Positions 27,616-37,093 are shown, counted from the stretch's first letter. The stretch: DNA of 64,000 nucleotides from Arsenicicoccus dermatophilus (GCF_022568795.1 NZ_JAKZHU010000001.1:620001-684000); one strand, 5' to 3'. The notes: generated by a model from the letters alone, not told the origin. Program-made: numbers and translations.

Positions 27616-27832
27616 TCGCGTCGAGGGACTCGCGGACCTGGCTCTGGGTGCCGCGCCACTGCGCCATCACCCCCTGGAACCCGGCCGAGGCCGAGCCCTG
27701 CCAGGCGTCCTGCAGCGCCGTCAGCCGGCCCATCAGGGCCGCGACCTGGGACTCGATCTCCCCGGAGATGTGGCCGACGTCGACGGCGGCCGCCGCGATG
27801 CGCTCGGTGTCGACGGTGAAGGTCGCGCTCAT
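27542..27832 (-). CDS. WXG100 family protein (EsxA/EsxB-like)
   Basis: 96 residues, helical hairpin protein. The central turn has the WXG motif (DAWQGSASAGFQ), and a second helix carries WRGTQSQVRESL; the tail includes YADTE, matching the YxxxD/E export signal of ESX substrates. Such proteins are secreted as dimers by type VII systems. No partner WXG gene or EccC-type ATPase is adjacent. I chose the ATG at 27832 because GAGG is eight bases upstream; another ATG lies two codons earlier. Its 3' end overlaps the convergent EamA gene by 74 bases. Confidence 0.9.
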   Translation of the reverse strand: MSATFTVDTERIAAAAVDVGHISGEIESQVAALMGRLTALQDAWQGSASAGFQGVMAQWRGTQSQVRESLDAINRTLQQAGVQYADTESANTAMFR

Positions 27833-28038
27833 GATCATGTCCTCGTCCGGTGGATGTCGCCGACGGGCGTCGGCCGATCACCACTGTCCGGCAGGTCGGG
27901 CGACGGACCGCGGGGCCGTCCACAGGCTCGGCGGGTTCAGCCATCGGCGTGGGGACAATCACCGGGAGTCACGGATGAGACGGGAGCTCCGGCGCGCGGG
28001 ATAGGTTGGACTCCCCGCCGACCGGAGGAGCCCACCTC

Positions 28039-29055
28039 ATGCGCCGACCGATGCTCCGCGCGACGACCCTCGTCACGTCGTCCCTGCTCGTGGTGACCGC
28101 CTGCGCCCGGTCCGGCGGCGCAGACCCGCGCACCGGGACCGCCACCTCCGGTGCCACCGCGGCCACCGGGAGCGGATCTGCCACGTCCGACGGCGCGGTG
28201 CCCGGCGCGGTCCTGCGCGACGTGGACTACGTCGGCGACCGCTCCCGATCGCACCGCCTCGACCTGCACCTGCCGTCCACCCCGGGCGTCCACCCGCTGG
28301 TGGTGTTCGTGCACGGTGGCGCCTGGCAGATGGGCGACAAGGCCCTCCTGGACGGCACGGGCCACTCCATCGGCGTCGAGCACCTGCGGGACGTCCTGCT
28401 CGCCCAGGGCTACGCCGTCGCGTCCGTGAACTACCGGCTGTCGAGCCAGGCGCCCTTCCCCGCCCAGATCCACGACGTCAAGGCCGCGATCCGCCACCTG
28501 CGGGGCGAGGCGTCCCGGCTGCGGATCGACCCCGAGCGGATCGCCGTGATGGGCGAGTCCGCGGGCGGGCACCTCGCCCAGCTCGCCGGGCTGCTCGGGC
28601 CGACGCGGACGCGGACGGGTGGTGCCGATCTGGAGGGATCCCTCGGACGGCCCGGCGGGTCCAGCGCCGTCAAGGCCGTCGTCGCCATGTATGGCGTGGC
28701 GGACCTGCCTCACCTGCTCGCCGACCGCACGGCGGCCGGTTGCCCGCCGTCCGACCTGGGCCCGGAGACCGCGCTCCTCGGGGTCGACCCCAGCACACCC
28801 GCCGGGGCGGCGCGCGGCACCCTGGCCAGCCCCCTCCACCACGTCCACCCGGGGGCACCGCCCATGCTCCTGCTCCACGGCCGCCAGGACTGCGTGGTGC
28901 CGATGGCTCAGTCGCAGCGCCTCTCGCAGGCGCTGACCCGGGCAGGCGCCAAGGCCCCGGTCGTCCTGATCGACGCGGGTCACGCGGAGCCGGCGTTCTA
29001 CACCCGGCCCGACCTGCAGCAGCAGGTGGTGGCCTTCCTGCGCGCCAACCTCTGA
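28039..29055 (+). CDS. Lipoprotein alpha/beta hydrolase (carboxylesterase type)
   Basis: 338 residues. The N-terminal signal ends in a lipobox (LLVVTAC), so it is likely an acylated cell-surface protein, followed by a Gly/Ser/Thr linker. The esterase fold has the oxyanion HGGAW (VVFVHGGAWQMG), the nucleophile elbow GESAGGHLAQL, the acid in LLHGRQDCVVP and the His in IDAGHAEPAF, all typical of the BD-FAE/hormone-sensitive-lipase group. GGAGGAG sits eight bases before the ATG. The natural substrate is unknown; feruloyl or acetyl esters are possible for this group. Confidence 0.9.
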   Translation: MRRPMLRATTLVTSSLLVVTACARSGGADPRTGTATSGATAATGSGSATSDGAVPGAVLRDVDYVGDRSRSHRLDLHLPSTPGVHPLVVFVHGGAWQMGDKALLDGTGHSIGVEHLRDVLLAQGYAVASVNYRLSSQAPFPAQIHDVKAAIRHLRGEASRLRIDPERIAVMGESAGGHLAQLAGLLGPTRTRTGGADLEGSLGRPGGSSAVKAVVAMYGVADLPHLLADRTAAGCPPSDLGPETALLGVDPSTPAGAARGTLASPLHHVHPGAPPMLLLHGRQDCVVPMAQSQRLSQALTRAGAKAPVVLIDAGHAEPAFYTRPDLQQQVVAFLRANL

Positions 29056-29102
29056 GGGCGGCTTCGGCGGGAGGCGGCCCCGAGGAGCCGGGAGGCGGCC
29101 GG

Positions 29103-29735
29103 TCAGGCCTCGGCGAGGCGGGTGAGCTGGCGCTCCACCTGGCGACGCGCCACGGGCTCCCAGGAGCGGCGGGCGTGCTCCGTCGCGTAGAGGTGCTCCC
29201 GCTCGACGAGGGCCCGCAGCCGGGCCGCGCGCTGCTCGGCATACGCCTCGTCGTGGGCGTGCTCGGCGGCCAGCTGGGCGCAGTGCTCGTCGAAGCGTTG
29301 CTCGGAGGCTGCGAGGATCCACAGGTCGGCGTCCATGAGCGCGGCGCGCGCCCGGTCCGCGCCGGGGGAGTGGTCCTCGGTGGCCGCCACGAGCTCGGTG
29401 ACGCGTTCGATCACCGCCAGGTCGGCACCCAGCCGGTCCAGGGACTCCAGAGCCAGGGCGGCGCCCTCGTCGGGGCTCGCGATCGGGCCGCACGCGTGGT
29501 GGAACCATGCCGCCACCCGGCACAGCACCAGCTCCCGGTCGTCGATCTCGTCGACCGCCGCCAGCCGACCGAGCGCGGCGAGGATCTCGGCGAGGTGGCG
29601 CAGCGTGTGAAAGCTGCGGTCGGGGGTGAGCCACCGGTCGACCAGGTCCGTGGCCACCGACTCCAGCTCGTGGTCGTCTGCCGCCGGTGAGAGCACGCGC
29701 AGGTCGGCGGCGCACGACGCCACGATGTCGTCCAT
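29103..29735 (-). CDS. HD-domain metal-dependent phosphohydrolase-like protein
   Basis: 210 residues, all-helical. The predicted HD metal site uses FHTLRHLAEIL, AAWFHHACG and a later LMDADLWILA (Asp). This pattern matches the predicted HD phosphohydrolase family that appears widely in bacteria without a defined substrate. It is transcribed towards the lipoprotein hydrolase gene, with 47 bases between the stops. GAGG is about nine bases before the start. Confidence 0.85.
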   Translation of the reverse strand: MDDIVASCAADLRVLSPAADDHELESVATDLVDRWLTPDRSFHTLRHLAEILAALGRLAAVDEIDDRELVLCRVAAWFHHACGPIASPDEGAALALESLDRLGADLAVIERVTELVAATEDHSPGADRARAALMDADLWILAASEQRFDEHCAQLAAEHAHDEAYAEQRAARLRALVEREHLYATEHARRSWEPVARRQVERQLTRLAEA

Positions 29736-29811
29736 AGGGGTCAGCCTCCCACACGGTCCGGGCTCGGTCTCGGCAAGCGGTATGTCGGCCCGTCGGCCTA
29801 GTCTCGGTCAC

Positions 29812-31035
29812 ATGATCCGCACCTCCCGTCGACACCCCGTTCTTGCCATCGTCCAGGCGGGTGGACAGGGCTCGCGTATGGACGTGCTCACCCGCGAGCG
29901 CGCCAAGCCGGCGCTCCCCTTCGGCGGGCACTACCAGCTGGTGGACTTCGCCCTGTCCTCGCTCGCGCACTCGGGGATCTCGAACGTCTGGCTCGGGGTG
30001 CAGTACCAGGCGAGCACCCTCGCCCGCCACGTCGCGGGCGGTCGCCCCTGGGACCTGGACCGCACCGAGGGTGGCCTGCAGTGGCTGGTGCCGGAGGAGG
30101 GGGCCGCGCACAGCGGCTTCTCCGAGGGCAACGCCGACGACCTGCTGCGCCGGGTCGACGACATCCGGACCGCCGCACCCGAGGTGGTGCTGGTCATGAG
30201 CGCGGACTCGGTCTTCGCCCTGGACTTCGCCGAGCTGGTCGAGGCGCACCGTCGCTCCGGCGCGGACTGCACCGTGGTGACGGTGGACGTGACTCCCGAG
30301 CAGGCGCGGGCCAAGGCGGCGGTCGTGGTGGGCGACGACGGCCGGATCACCGAGGTGGCCTACAAGTGCGAGGAACCGCCGAGCACCACCATCGCGGCCG
30401 AGATCTTCGCCTACGACGCGGGCGCGCTGGTGGAGGCGCTCGAGGCGTTGCGCGCGGACGGCGCGGAGGCGGAGGGATCGGGCCTGGGGGACTTCGGGCA
30501 GACCCTGCTCCCGCACCTGGTCGAGCACGGCGAGGTGCGGGCCCACCCGCTGTCGGGCTACTGGCGCGATCTCGGGACGCCCTCGGACTACCTGCTCGCC
30601 CACCGGCACCTGCTCGACGAGCAGGTGGACGTCCTGGAGCGGGCGGGCTGGCCGATCCTCAGCAGGTTCCCCGAGCTGCCGCCCGCCCGGGTCGGCCCGA
30701 GCGGCGAGGTGGACGACGGCCTGCTGAGCGCGGGCTGCGAGGTGCACGGCACGGTGCGCCGCAGCGTCCTGGGGCCGGGCGTCCAGGTCGCCAAGGACGC
30801 GGTGGTGGAGGACAGCGTGGTCTTCGCGCACTCCCGCGTCGAGGCCGGGGCCCGTGTGGCCTCGGCGATCGTGGACACCCACTGCGTGGTCGGGGAGGGG
30901 GCCCGGGTCGGACGGCTGCGCCCCCACCACGACCTCACCGACGACGAGGTCACGCTGCTGGGGCGCGAGTGCCACGTCGGGGCGGGCGTGGACCTGCCCG
31001 CCGGCACCCGGCTGGAGCCCGGCACCCGCCTCTGA
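29812..31035 (+). CDS. glgC: GlgC-family glucose-1-phosphate adenylyltransferase (divergent)
   Basis: 407 residues: an N-terminal nucleotidyltransferase (AIVQAGGQGSRMDVLTRERA, KPALPFGGHYQLVDFALS) and a C-terminal left-handed beta-helix. SADSVFALDFAELVEAH holds the metal-binding Asp, and GYWRDLGTPSDYLLAHRHLL is the GlgC sugar-binding block. It would make ADP-glucose for glycogen. The region between residues 70 and 110 differs from standard GlgC (no GTADAVYQN motif; FSEGNADDLLRR instead), so a related sugar nucleotide is possible. ATG is seven bases after TAGTCT (leaderless-type). Confidence 0.82.
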   Translation: MIRTSRRHPVLAIVQAGGQGSRMDVLTRERAKPALPFGGHYQLVDFALSSLAHSGISNVWLGVQYQASTLARHVAGGRPWDLDRTEGGLQWLVPEEGAAHSGFSEGNADDLLRRVDDIRTAAPEVVLVMSADSVFALDFAELVEAHRRSGADCTVVTVDVTPEQARAKAAVVVGDDGRITEVAYKCEEPPSTTIAAEIFAYDAGALVEALEALRADGAEAEGSGLGDFGQTLLPHLVEHGEVRAHPLSGYWRDLGTPSDYLLAHRHLLDEQVDVLERAGWPILSRFPELPPARVGPSGEVDDGLLSAGCEVHGTVRRSVLGPGVQVAKDAVVEDSVVFAHSRVEAGARVASAIVDTHCVVGEGARVGRLRPHHDLTDDEVTLLGRECHVGAGVDLPAGTRLEPGTRL

Positions 31036-31102
31036 CTCGCGGGGCCCCTCACCTCCGCGAACCCTCCCTGACCCTGGGATGCGGTGGTGCGAGGGGAAGA
31101 GG

Positions 31103-33160
31103 TCACTCGCCCGCGTCGGTGGCGAGCAGCGGGGGGAGCGGCTCGGCGTGGACCACCACGAGCCGAGAGACCGCGCGGGTGAGCACGACGTACAGCCGCC
31201 GCAACCCCGTCCGCCGGTCCGGCTCCGCCGCGGCGATGCGGGTCGGCTCGACGACCACGACGGCGTCGAACTCCAGCCCCTTGGCCATGGTCGCCGGCAC
31301 CACGTCGACGCGATGCTCCACGTCACCGTGGTCGGCGCCGAGCACCCCGTGCTCGATCCCGGCCGCGGCGAGGGCGTCGGCCACGGCGGCGACCTGGTCG
31401 TCCGCCACGATCACCCCGAGGGAGCCGGGCTCGGCGAGCACGTCGCGCGTCTCCTCGGCCACCCGCTCGACCAGCGTCCGCGGCGACGTCGCGACCACCG
31501 CGAGCCGGCCCGGGTCGGAGCGCACCGACTCGGGAGCGGCCAGTCCCGGCGCCATGGCGGGCAGCAGCCGTGCGGCATACGCGATGACCGAGGCGGGCAC
31601 CCGGAAGCCCCGGACCAGCTCGGTGACCTGCCCGTCGGGCTTGCCCAGGTGGGTGAGCGACTCGGCCCAGGACCCCGTCGCCCACGGCGTGGTCCCCTGC
31701 GCGATGTCCCCGAGCACCGTCGCCGCGCCCGTGGAGCAGCGTCGCCCGACGGCCCGCAGCTGCATGGGGGACAGGTCCTGGGCCTCGTCCAGCACCACGT
31801 GCCCCACGCTGGGGGTGCGGGTGAGCAGGTCGCCGACCTCGTCGATCAGCACCGCGTCGGCGACCGTCCAGCGGGCCGTGCCGGGCGTGCGGGGTGCCTT
31901 GTCCCACAGGAGCATTCGCTGCTCCTCCTCGGTGAGGACCCCGTCGGCCGCCGCGGCCAGCGCGTCCGGGTCCGACCAGAGCCGGTGCAGGACCGCGCGG
32001 GCGTCCAGCTGCGGCCAGACGCTCTCGGCATACCTCTTGACCGGGGTGGAGCTGGCGACGGCGTCCTGGACCCGGTCGTCCGGGGAGTCGCCCGCTGCCT
32101 CCATGAGCACGAGGACCGCGTGGGCCAGCCGCTGCGGGAGCATCTGTCGCGCCGCGTCGTAGCGCACGTCCCGGGCCTGCAGCTCCTCGACCAGGTCGCG
32201 CACCTCGTGGGCCGGGACCCGCCACCTGCGGGCGCCCCGCGGGACGACCAGCGCCTCGTGCGGCTCGCGGACCTGGGCCCGCACCGCCCGGTCGAGCACC
32301 TCGGCCAGGCGTGCGTCGCCCTTGAGGGTGGCGAGCTCGGGGGAATCGGTGGCGCGCACCCGCACCTGCTCCGTGACCAGCCCGTCCACGGTGGTATGCC
32401 GGACCTGCACCTCACCCAGCGTGGGCAGGACGGCTGCGATGTGCTCGAGAAAGGCGGCGTTGGGCCCGACGACGAGGACTCCCTGGCGGCTGAGCCGCTC
32501 GCGGTAGGCGTAGAGCAGCCAGGCCGCGCGGTGCAGGCCGACCGCGGTCTTCCCGGTGCCGGGGGCGCCCTGGATGCAGATGGTGGTGGCGTCGTCGACG
32601 CGCACCAGGGCGTCCTGCTCGGGCTGGATGGTGGAGACGATGTCCCGCATCGGGCCGACGCGGGGGCGCTCGATCTCGTGCGCCAGGATCTGCGAGTCCT
32701 GCTGCTGCCTCTCGCCGCCCGTCAGGTCCTCGTCCTCGATGGCGCTGATCTCGCCGCGGTCGTAGCCGAAGCGTCGCCGCAGCCGCACGCCCATCGGGTC
32801 GTCGGGGGAGGCGCGGTAGTACGCCGTCGACACCGGGGCCCGCCAGTCGATGACCAGGGGGTCGCCCGACTCGTCGGAGACGTGCCGGCGCCCGACGTAC
32901 AAGCGCTCGTGCCCCTCCTGGGCCGTGTCGTCCGCGGTGTCCAGGTCGAGCCGTCCGAAGAACAACGCCGTCGTGGGGTCGTCCTCCAGGGACCGGGCCC
33001 GCTGCCACAGGGCGACCGCCAGCCGCTCCGCGGCGATCGGGTCGCCGGCGTTGACCTGCAGCGACATGGTCCGATTCCGCATGGCGGCCAGCGCGGCGCG
33101 AGCCCGCAGGAGGTAGTCCTGTTCGGCACCCAGGTCGCAGGGGTCGGGGGCAGCAGGCAT
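31103..33160 (-). CDS. helD: HelD/UvrD-like superfamily 1 helicase
   Basis: 685 residues. Walker A is IQGAPGTGKTAVGLHRAAWL, motif II VVLDEAQDLSPMQLRAV, and motif VI region RRLYVVLTRAVSRLVVVH. The N-terminal coiled-coil-like segment (LRARAALAAMRNRTM) and the insertion between 1A and 1B domains fit HelD, which associates with RNA polymerase and releases it from DNA in Gram-positives. The start at ATG 33160 is preceded by a GTG codon that could also serve. The gene converges on glgC with 67 bases between the stops and no clear hairpin. Confidence 0.88.
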   Translation of the reverse strand: MPAAPDPCDLGAEQDYLLRARAALAAMRNRTMSLQVNAGDPIAAERLAVALWQRARSLEDDPTTALFFGRLDLDTADDTAQEGHERLYVGRRHVSDESGDPLVIDWRAPVSTAYYRASPDDPMGVRLRRRFGYDRGEISAIEDEDLTGGERQQQDSQILAHEIERPRVGPMRDIVSTIQPEQDALVRVDDATTICIQGAPGTGKTAVGLHRAAWLLYAYRERLSRQGVLVVGPNAAFLEHIAAVLPTLGEVQVRHTTVDGLVTEQVRVRATDSPELATLKGDARLAEVLDRAVRAQVREPHEALVVPRGARRWRVPAHEVRDLVEELQARDVRYDAARQMLPQRLAHAVLVLMEAAGDSPDDRVQDAVASSTPVKRYAESVWPQLDARAVLHRLWSDPDALAAAADGVLTEEEQRMLLWDKAPRTPGTARWTVADAVLIDEVGDLLTRTPSVGHVVLDEAQDLSPMQLRAVGRRCSTGAATVLGDIAQGTTPWATGSWAESLTHLGKPDGQVTELVRGFRVPASVIAYAARLLPAMAPGLAAPESVRSDPGRLAVVATSPRTLVERVAEETRDVLAEPGSLGVIVADDQVAAVADALAAAGIEHGVLGADHGDVEHRVDVVPATMAKGLEFDAVVVVEPTRIAAAEPDRRTGLRRLYVVLTRAVSRLVVVHAEPLPPLLATDAGE

Positions 33161-33205
33161 CACGGGTCTCTCGCACGGCGACGGGGGAACGTCCCAGGAT
33201 ACGCC

Positions 33206-33243
33206 GGCGGGCGGGTGCGTGTCCTCGACCGCACCCGCCCGCC
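33206..33243 (-). terminator. Hairpin terminator after the HtrA-like gene
   Basis: A perfect 14-bp stem (GGCGGGCGGGTGCG and complement) with a ten-base loop, 76 bases past the protease stop and upstream of helD. Confidence 0.75.
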
Positions 33244-33319
33244 TGGCGAGAACCGTTCGGCCGCAAGGCTGTCCAGGCCCAGGGGCCGTCGCGCAGGGGT
33301 CCTCCCGGCCCGGCCGGCC

Positions 33320-34786
33320 TCAGCTCTGGGACTTCTGGGCGAAGGTCACCTCGACGTCCTTGCGGGCGCCGTCGCGCAGGTAGGTCATCGTGACCTTGTC
33401 GCCGACCTTGCGTTCGCGGACCTGGGCCACCAGCGAGTTGGAGCCCGTGACCGGCTCGCCCTCGATGGCGATGATGGCGTCCTTGGGTCGCAGCCCGGCC
33501 TGGTCGGCCGGGCCTCCCGGCACCACGGTGCCGATGACGGCCGCGACCCGTTGGCCGTCGCCGTCCTTGACCATGTCGGTGGTGGACGTCACGCCCATGA
33601 AGGCGTGCTCGGCCTTGCCGCTCTTGATCAGCTGGTCGGCGATCGAGGTGACCTCGTTGACCGGGATCGCGAACCCGATGCCGATGGAGCCGCCCTGCTC
33701 GCCCTCGGCCGTGCCCATCGAGGCGATCGAGGAGTTGATGCCGACGAGCTGCCCGTCGGCGTTGACGAGGGCCCCGCCGGAGTTGCCGGGGTTGATCGGG
33801 GCGGACGTCTGGATCGCGTTGGTGATCACCTCGTTGGCGGCGGACTGCTGACGTCCGCCGAAGAGCCCGCCCATCGGGTCCTGCTGAGGCTGCTGGGTGG
33901 TGCGCACCGGGCGGTTGAGCGCGGAGACGATGCCGGTGGTGACCGTGCCGGACAGGCCGAGCGGGTTGCCCACGGCCATGACCGGTGCGCCCACGGCGAT
34001 CTTGTCGGAGTCGCCGATGGCGATGGGCCGCAGGTCCTTGACGCCGTCCTGCAGCTGGATCACGGCGAGGTCGGTGGAGGGGTCCAGGCCCACGATCTTG
34101 GCGCGGAACGCCCGCTGGTCGGACAGCGTCACGACGATCTGCGGGTCGCTGCCGTTGCGGCCGACGACATGGTTGTTGGTGACGATGTGGCCCTGCTGGT
34201 CCAGGATCACCCCGGACCCCTCTCCGCCGTTGCCGCCCGCGTCCGCCACCGAGATGGACACGACGCTGGGGGAGACCGCGGCGGCGGTGGCCTTCCAGTT
34301 GGGGGCGTCGGCGTTGGCCTGCTGCAGCGGTGCCTGCGTGTTGCGCGCCGAGCCGGCCGCGGGGCTCGGGGAGTGGGTGGTCACGGCGGAGCCGGCGCGC
34401 CCGTCGGCGTTGTGGGAGACCAGCGCCGCGGTTCCGCCGCTGGCCAGCAGCGCCGCGGCCAGGGCGGCGGTCGGCACCTGCCACCAGCCGCCGCGTCGGG
34501 CCGGTCGCGCCGTCGGGCCGGCGGGGGTCGATCCGCCCGAGCCGTACGGCGCCCCCTGCGGGGGAGGGAGCACGGAACCGGGGGTGGTGCTCGCCCCCGC
34601 GGGCGGCCCGCCCGCAGCCGGCCCGCCCTCGGCGGGGTGGCCAGGGGTCACCGACAGCTCGTGGGTGGTGTCGTGGTGGGGGATCTCCTGCGTGTGCTCG
34701 GCGGGGGCCGGCTGGCCCGGTCCGGGGTGGCCGGGGGTGGCCGGACGGCCGGACGGCGGCGAGTGCGGGTCGAGCGGCTCGGACAT
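33320..34786 (-). CDS. Membrane-anchored HtrA/PepD-like serine protease
   Basis: 488 residues. A 100-residue Pro/Gly-rich cytoplasmic part precedes one TM helix (VPTAALAAALLASGGTAALV), then a trypsin-like domain with His in HIVTNNHVVGRN, Asp in DPSTDLAVIQLQDG and Ser in APINPGNSGGALVNADG, and a C-terminal PDZ domain (VVPGGPADQAGLRPKDAIIA). It degrades or senses misfolded envelope proteins. GAAGGAG precedes the ATG, and a TAGGTT box about 50 bases upstream suggests its own promoter. It follows the two-component genes, as pepD follows mprAB in mycobacteria. Confidence 0.93.
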   Translation of the reverse strand: MSEPLDPHSPPSGRPATPGHPGPGQPAPAEHTQEIPHHDTTHELSVTPGHPAEGGPAAGGPPAGASTTPGSVLPPPQGAPYGSGGSTPAGPTARPARRGGWWQVPTAALAAALLASGGTAALVSHNADGRAGSAVTTHSPSPAAGSARNTQAPLQQANADAPNWKATAAAVSPSVVSISVADAGGNGGEGSGVILDQQGHIVTNNHVVGRNGSDPQIVVTLSDQRAFRAKIVGLDPSTDLAVIQLQDGVKDLRPIAIGDSDKIAVGAPVMAVGNPLGLSGTVTTGIVSALNRPVRTTQQPQQDPMGGLFGGRQQSAANEVITNAIQTSAPINPGNSGGALVNADGQLVGINSSIASMGTAEGEQGGSIGIGFAIPVNEVTSIADQLIKSGKAEHAFMGVTSTTDMVKDGDGQRVAAVIGTVVPGGPADQAGLRPKDAIIAIEGEPVTGSNSLVAQVRERKVGDKVTMTYLRDGARKDVEVTFAQKSQS

Positions 34787-34855
34787 CGCGGGGCTCCTTC
34801 GGGGGATGGTGTCACGCAGGTTCTTCGGTCAACCTAGGCGATCGATGGGTGATTC

Positions 34856-36328
34856 CTAGGCCTGTGCTGTGGGCTTGGTGGCGGGAAGTCGGACGGAGAA
34901 GGTCGCACCGCCGTCCGGGGTCTGGTCGATCCACACCCGGCCGCCGTGGGCGCCGACGATGGCCCGCACGATGGCCAGGCCGAGGCCGGTGCCGCCCGCG
35001 TGCTCGGTGCGTCCTCGGGAGGGGTCGTCGCGGAAGAACCGCTCGAAGACGCGCTCGACGAGCTCTGGCGCGATGCCGTCCCCGTGGTCGATCACCTGCA
35101 GCAGGGCGTGCTCGGGGTCGTGCGCGCCGACCGCGATCTCGACGGGGGTGCCGGCGGGCGTGTGGTTGACGGCGTTGCCGACGAGGTTGGTGATCAGCTG
35201 GCGCAGCTTGGCCTCGTCGCCGCACACCGGCACCGGGCCGAGCGGCCCGCCGATGCCCTGGAGCGTGATCGCCCGGTCGGGGGCGAGGGCGCGGGCGTCC
35301 TGCACGGCGTCGGCGGCGAGCACGGTCAGGTCGACGTCGGTCATCGTCATCGGTCGCTGCTCGTCCAGGCGCGCGAGGGCCAGCAGGTCCTCGACGAGCG
35401 CGCCCATGCGGGTCGCCTCGTCCTCGACGCGGGTGAAGACCTGGCGCACGTGGTCGGGCTGCGTGACCGCGCCCTGGCGGTAGAGCTCGGCATACCCCCG
35501 CACGGCCGCGAGCGGGGTGCGCAGCTCGTGGCTGGCGTCGGCGACGAACTGGCGCATCCGCGCCTCGCTCGCCTCCACGTGCTGGAAGGACTCCTCGATG
35601 TGGCTGAGCATCCGGTTGATGGACAGTCCCAGGCTGGCGACCTCGTCGCGGGAGTCGCGGATCGGGACTCTCCGGGTGAGGTCGCCACCGGCGATCACCG
35701 CGGCGGTGTCCTCGATCTGCCGCAGCGGTCGGAAGGCGCGGCGGATCACCAGCCACCCGAGCCCGATCAGGGCGGTGAGCGCTACCAGGCCGACGCCGAG
35801 GTTGAACAGCACGGCCTGGCTGGTGGTGCGCTCCACGCCGCGCAGGGACGCCGCCACGGCATAGGTGCCGGACCCTCCGGTGAGCGTGCCGGCGATGACG
35901 TGCCAGTGCTTGGACCCGCCGTCCTTGGACGGCACCTCGAAGATCGTCCGGCCGGTGACCTGGGGCGAGTTCAGGGTCAGCGGAGGTATGTCGGGGCGCT
36001 CGGTCTCGGTCGGCGGGTGGAAGGCGATCTGCTGGTTGGAGCCGCGCAGGTAGATGTAGACGCCGTAGTTGGTGGGGAAGTTGTCGAGCTCGCGGTCGCG
36101 CAGGAGCGCGTCGATCGCGGCGTCGCGCAGGGGCACGGCGCTGGTGGCGAGCTCCTGGTCCAGCCGGGCCACGAGCTGCCGCTCGAGCAGCCAGGAGCTG
36201 GCTGCGGTCGTCAGGGTCAGGGCGCCCGCCATCATCATCACGGTGATGAGCACCAGCCGGTGGGTCAGCGGCACCCGCTGCAGCGCCCGGCGCGCGGCCC
36301 CGCCCCATGCGGCGGGCGGTGCGATCAC
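34856..36328 (-). CDS. Sensor histidine kinase (MprB/TrcS-like)
   Basis: 490 residues. TM1 (LVLITVMMMAGALTLTTAAS), an extracytoplasmic sensor domain (about 45-180), TM2 (VALTALIGLGWLVI), HAMP (RRAFRPLRQIEDTAAVIAGG), HisKA with phospho-acceptor in FVADASHELRTPLAAVRGYA, and HATPase with N box LITNLVGNAVNHTP, G1 VIDHGDGIAPE and G2 HAGGTGLGLAIVRAI. The GTG start overlaps the stop of the response-regulator gene. By order with the HtrA gene it resembles MprB, which senses cell-envelope stress. Confidence 0.95.
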   Translation of the reverse strand: MIAPPAAWGGAARRALQRVPLTHRLVLITVMMMAGALTLTTAASSWLLERQLVARLDQELATSAVPLRDAAIDALLRDRELDNFPTNYGVYIYLRGSNQQIAFHPPTETERPDIPPLTLNSPQVTGRTIFEVPSKDGGSKHWHVIAGTLTGGSGTYAVAASLRGVERTTSQAVLFNLGVGLVALTALIGLGWLVIRRAFRPLRQIEDTAAVIAGGDLTRRVPIRDSRDEVASLGLSINRMLSHIEESFQHVEASEARMRQFVADASHELRTPLAAVRGYAELYRQGAVTQPDHVRQVFTRVEDEATRMGALVEDLLALARLDEQRPMTMTDVDLTVLAADAVQDARALAPDRAITLQGIGGPLGPVPVCGDEAKLRQLITNLVGNAVNHTPAGTPVEIAVGAHDPEHALLQVIDHGDGIAPELVERVFERFFRDDPSRGRTEHAGGTGLGLAIVRAIVGAHGGRVWIDQTPDGGATFSVRLPATKPTAQA

Positions 36329-37029
36329 GAGATCTCGGGAGGCAGCCGCAGCACGTAGCCCACACCCCGCTTGGTGTGGATCAGCGGCGGGTCGATGGTG
36401 TCGACCTTGCGGCGCAGGTAGGAGATGTAGGACTCGACGATGCCGGCCTCACCGCGGAAGTCGTAGTCCCAGACGTGGTCGAGGATCTGCGGCTTGGAGA
36501 GCACCCGGTTGGGGTTGAGCATGAGGTAGCGCAGCAGCTTGAACTCGGTGGGGGAGCAGTCGATGACCTTGCCCGCCCGGCGCACCTCGTGGGAGTCCTC
36601 GTTGAGCTCCAGGTCGTGGAAGACGATGGTGGAGTCCTGCGGCTCGTCGGTGCGGGTGCGGCGCAGCACCGCACGGATGCGCGCCACGACCTCCTCGAGG
36701 CTGAACGGCTTGGTGATGTAGTCGTCGCCGCCGATCGTGAGGCCCTTGACGCGGTCGTCGACGGCGTCGCGGGCGGTGAGGAAGACGATCGGGACGTGGC
36801 GCCCGGCCTCGCGCAGCTTGGTGGTGACCGTGAAGCCGCTCATGTCCGGCAGCATCACGTCGAGCACGACCAGGTCCGGCTCGTGCTCCTCGGCCAGGAT
36901 CAGCGCGGCACCCCCGTCCCCGGCGGTGTAGACCTCGAAGCCGGCGAATCGCAGGCTGGTGGCGAGGAGCTCACGGATGTTGGGCTGGTCCTCGACGACC
37001 AGCAGGCGGGCCTCGGGTGCGGTGCTCAT
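36325..37029 (-). CDS. OmpR/PhoP-type response regulator (MprA/TrcR-like)
   Basis: 234 residues. Receiver domain: acidic pocket in LLVVEDQPNIREL, phospho-Asp in DLVVLDVMLPDMSG, Thr in IVFLTARD and Lys in DDYITKPFSLEEV. A winged-helix effector domain follows (SPTEFKLLRYLMLNPNRVLS, ESYISYLRRKVD, LIHTKRGVGYVLR). The ATG at 37029 is chosen because the receiver fold starts there and CATACT lies six bases upstream (leaderless-type). It is the first gene of the regulator-kinase pair, translationally coupled through GTGA. Confidence 0.95.
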   Translation of the reverse strand: MSTAPEARLLVVEDQPNIRELLATSLRFAGFEVYTAGDGGAALILAEEHEPDLVVLDVMLPDMSGFTVTTKLREAGRHVPIVFLTARDAVDDRVKGLTIGGDDYITKPFSLEEVVARIRAVLRRTRTDEPQDSTIVFHDLELNEDSHEVRRAGKVIDCSPTEFKLLRYLMLNPNRVLSKPQILDHVWDYDFRGEAGIVESYISYLRRKVDTIDPPLIHTKRGVGYVLRLPPEIS

Positions 37030-37093
37030 GCTGCCAGTATGACGACCTGCACTGAAGGTTTGCTGGGAATCGGCTGCATGGGAGCGGTCGGTC

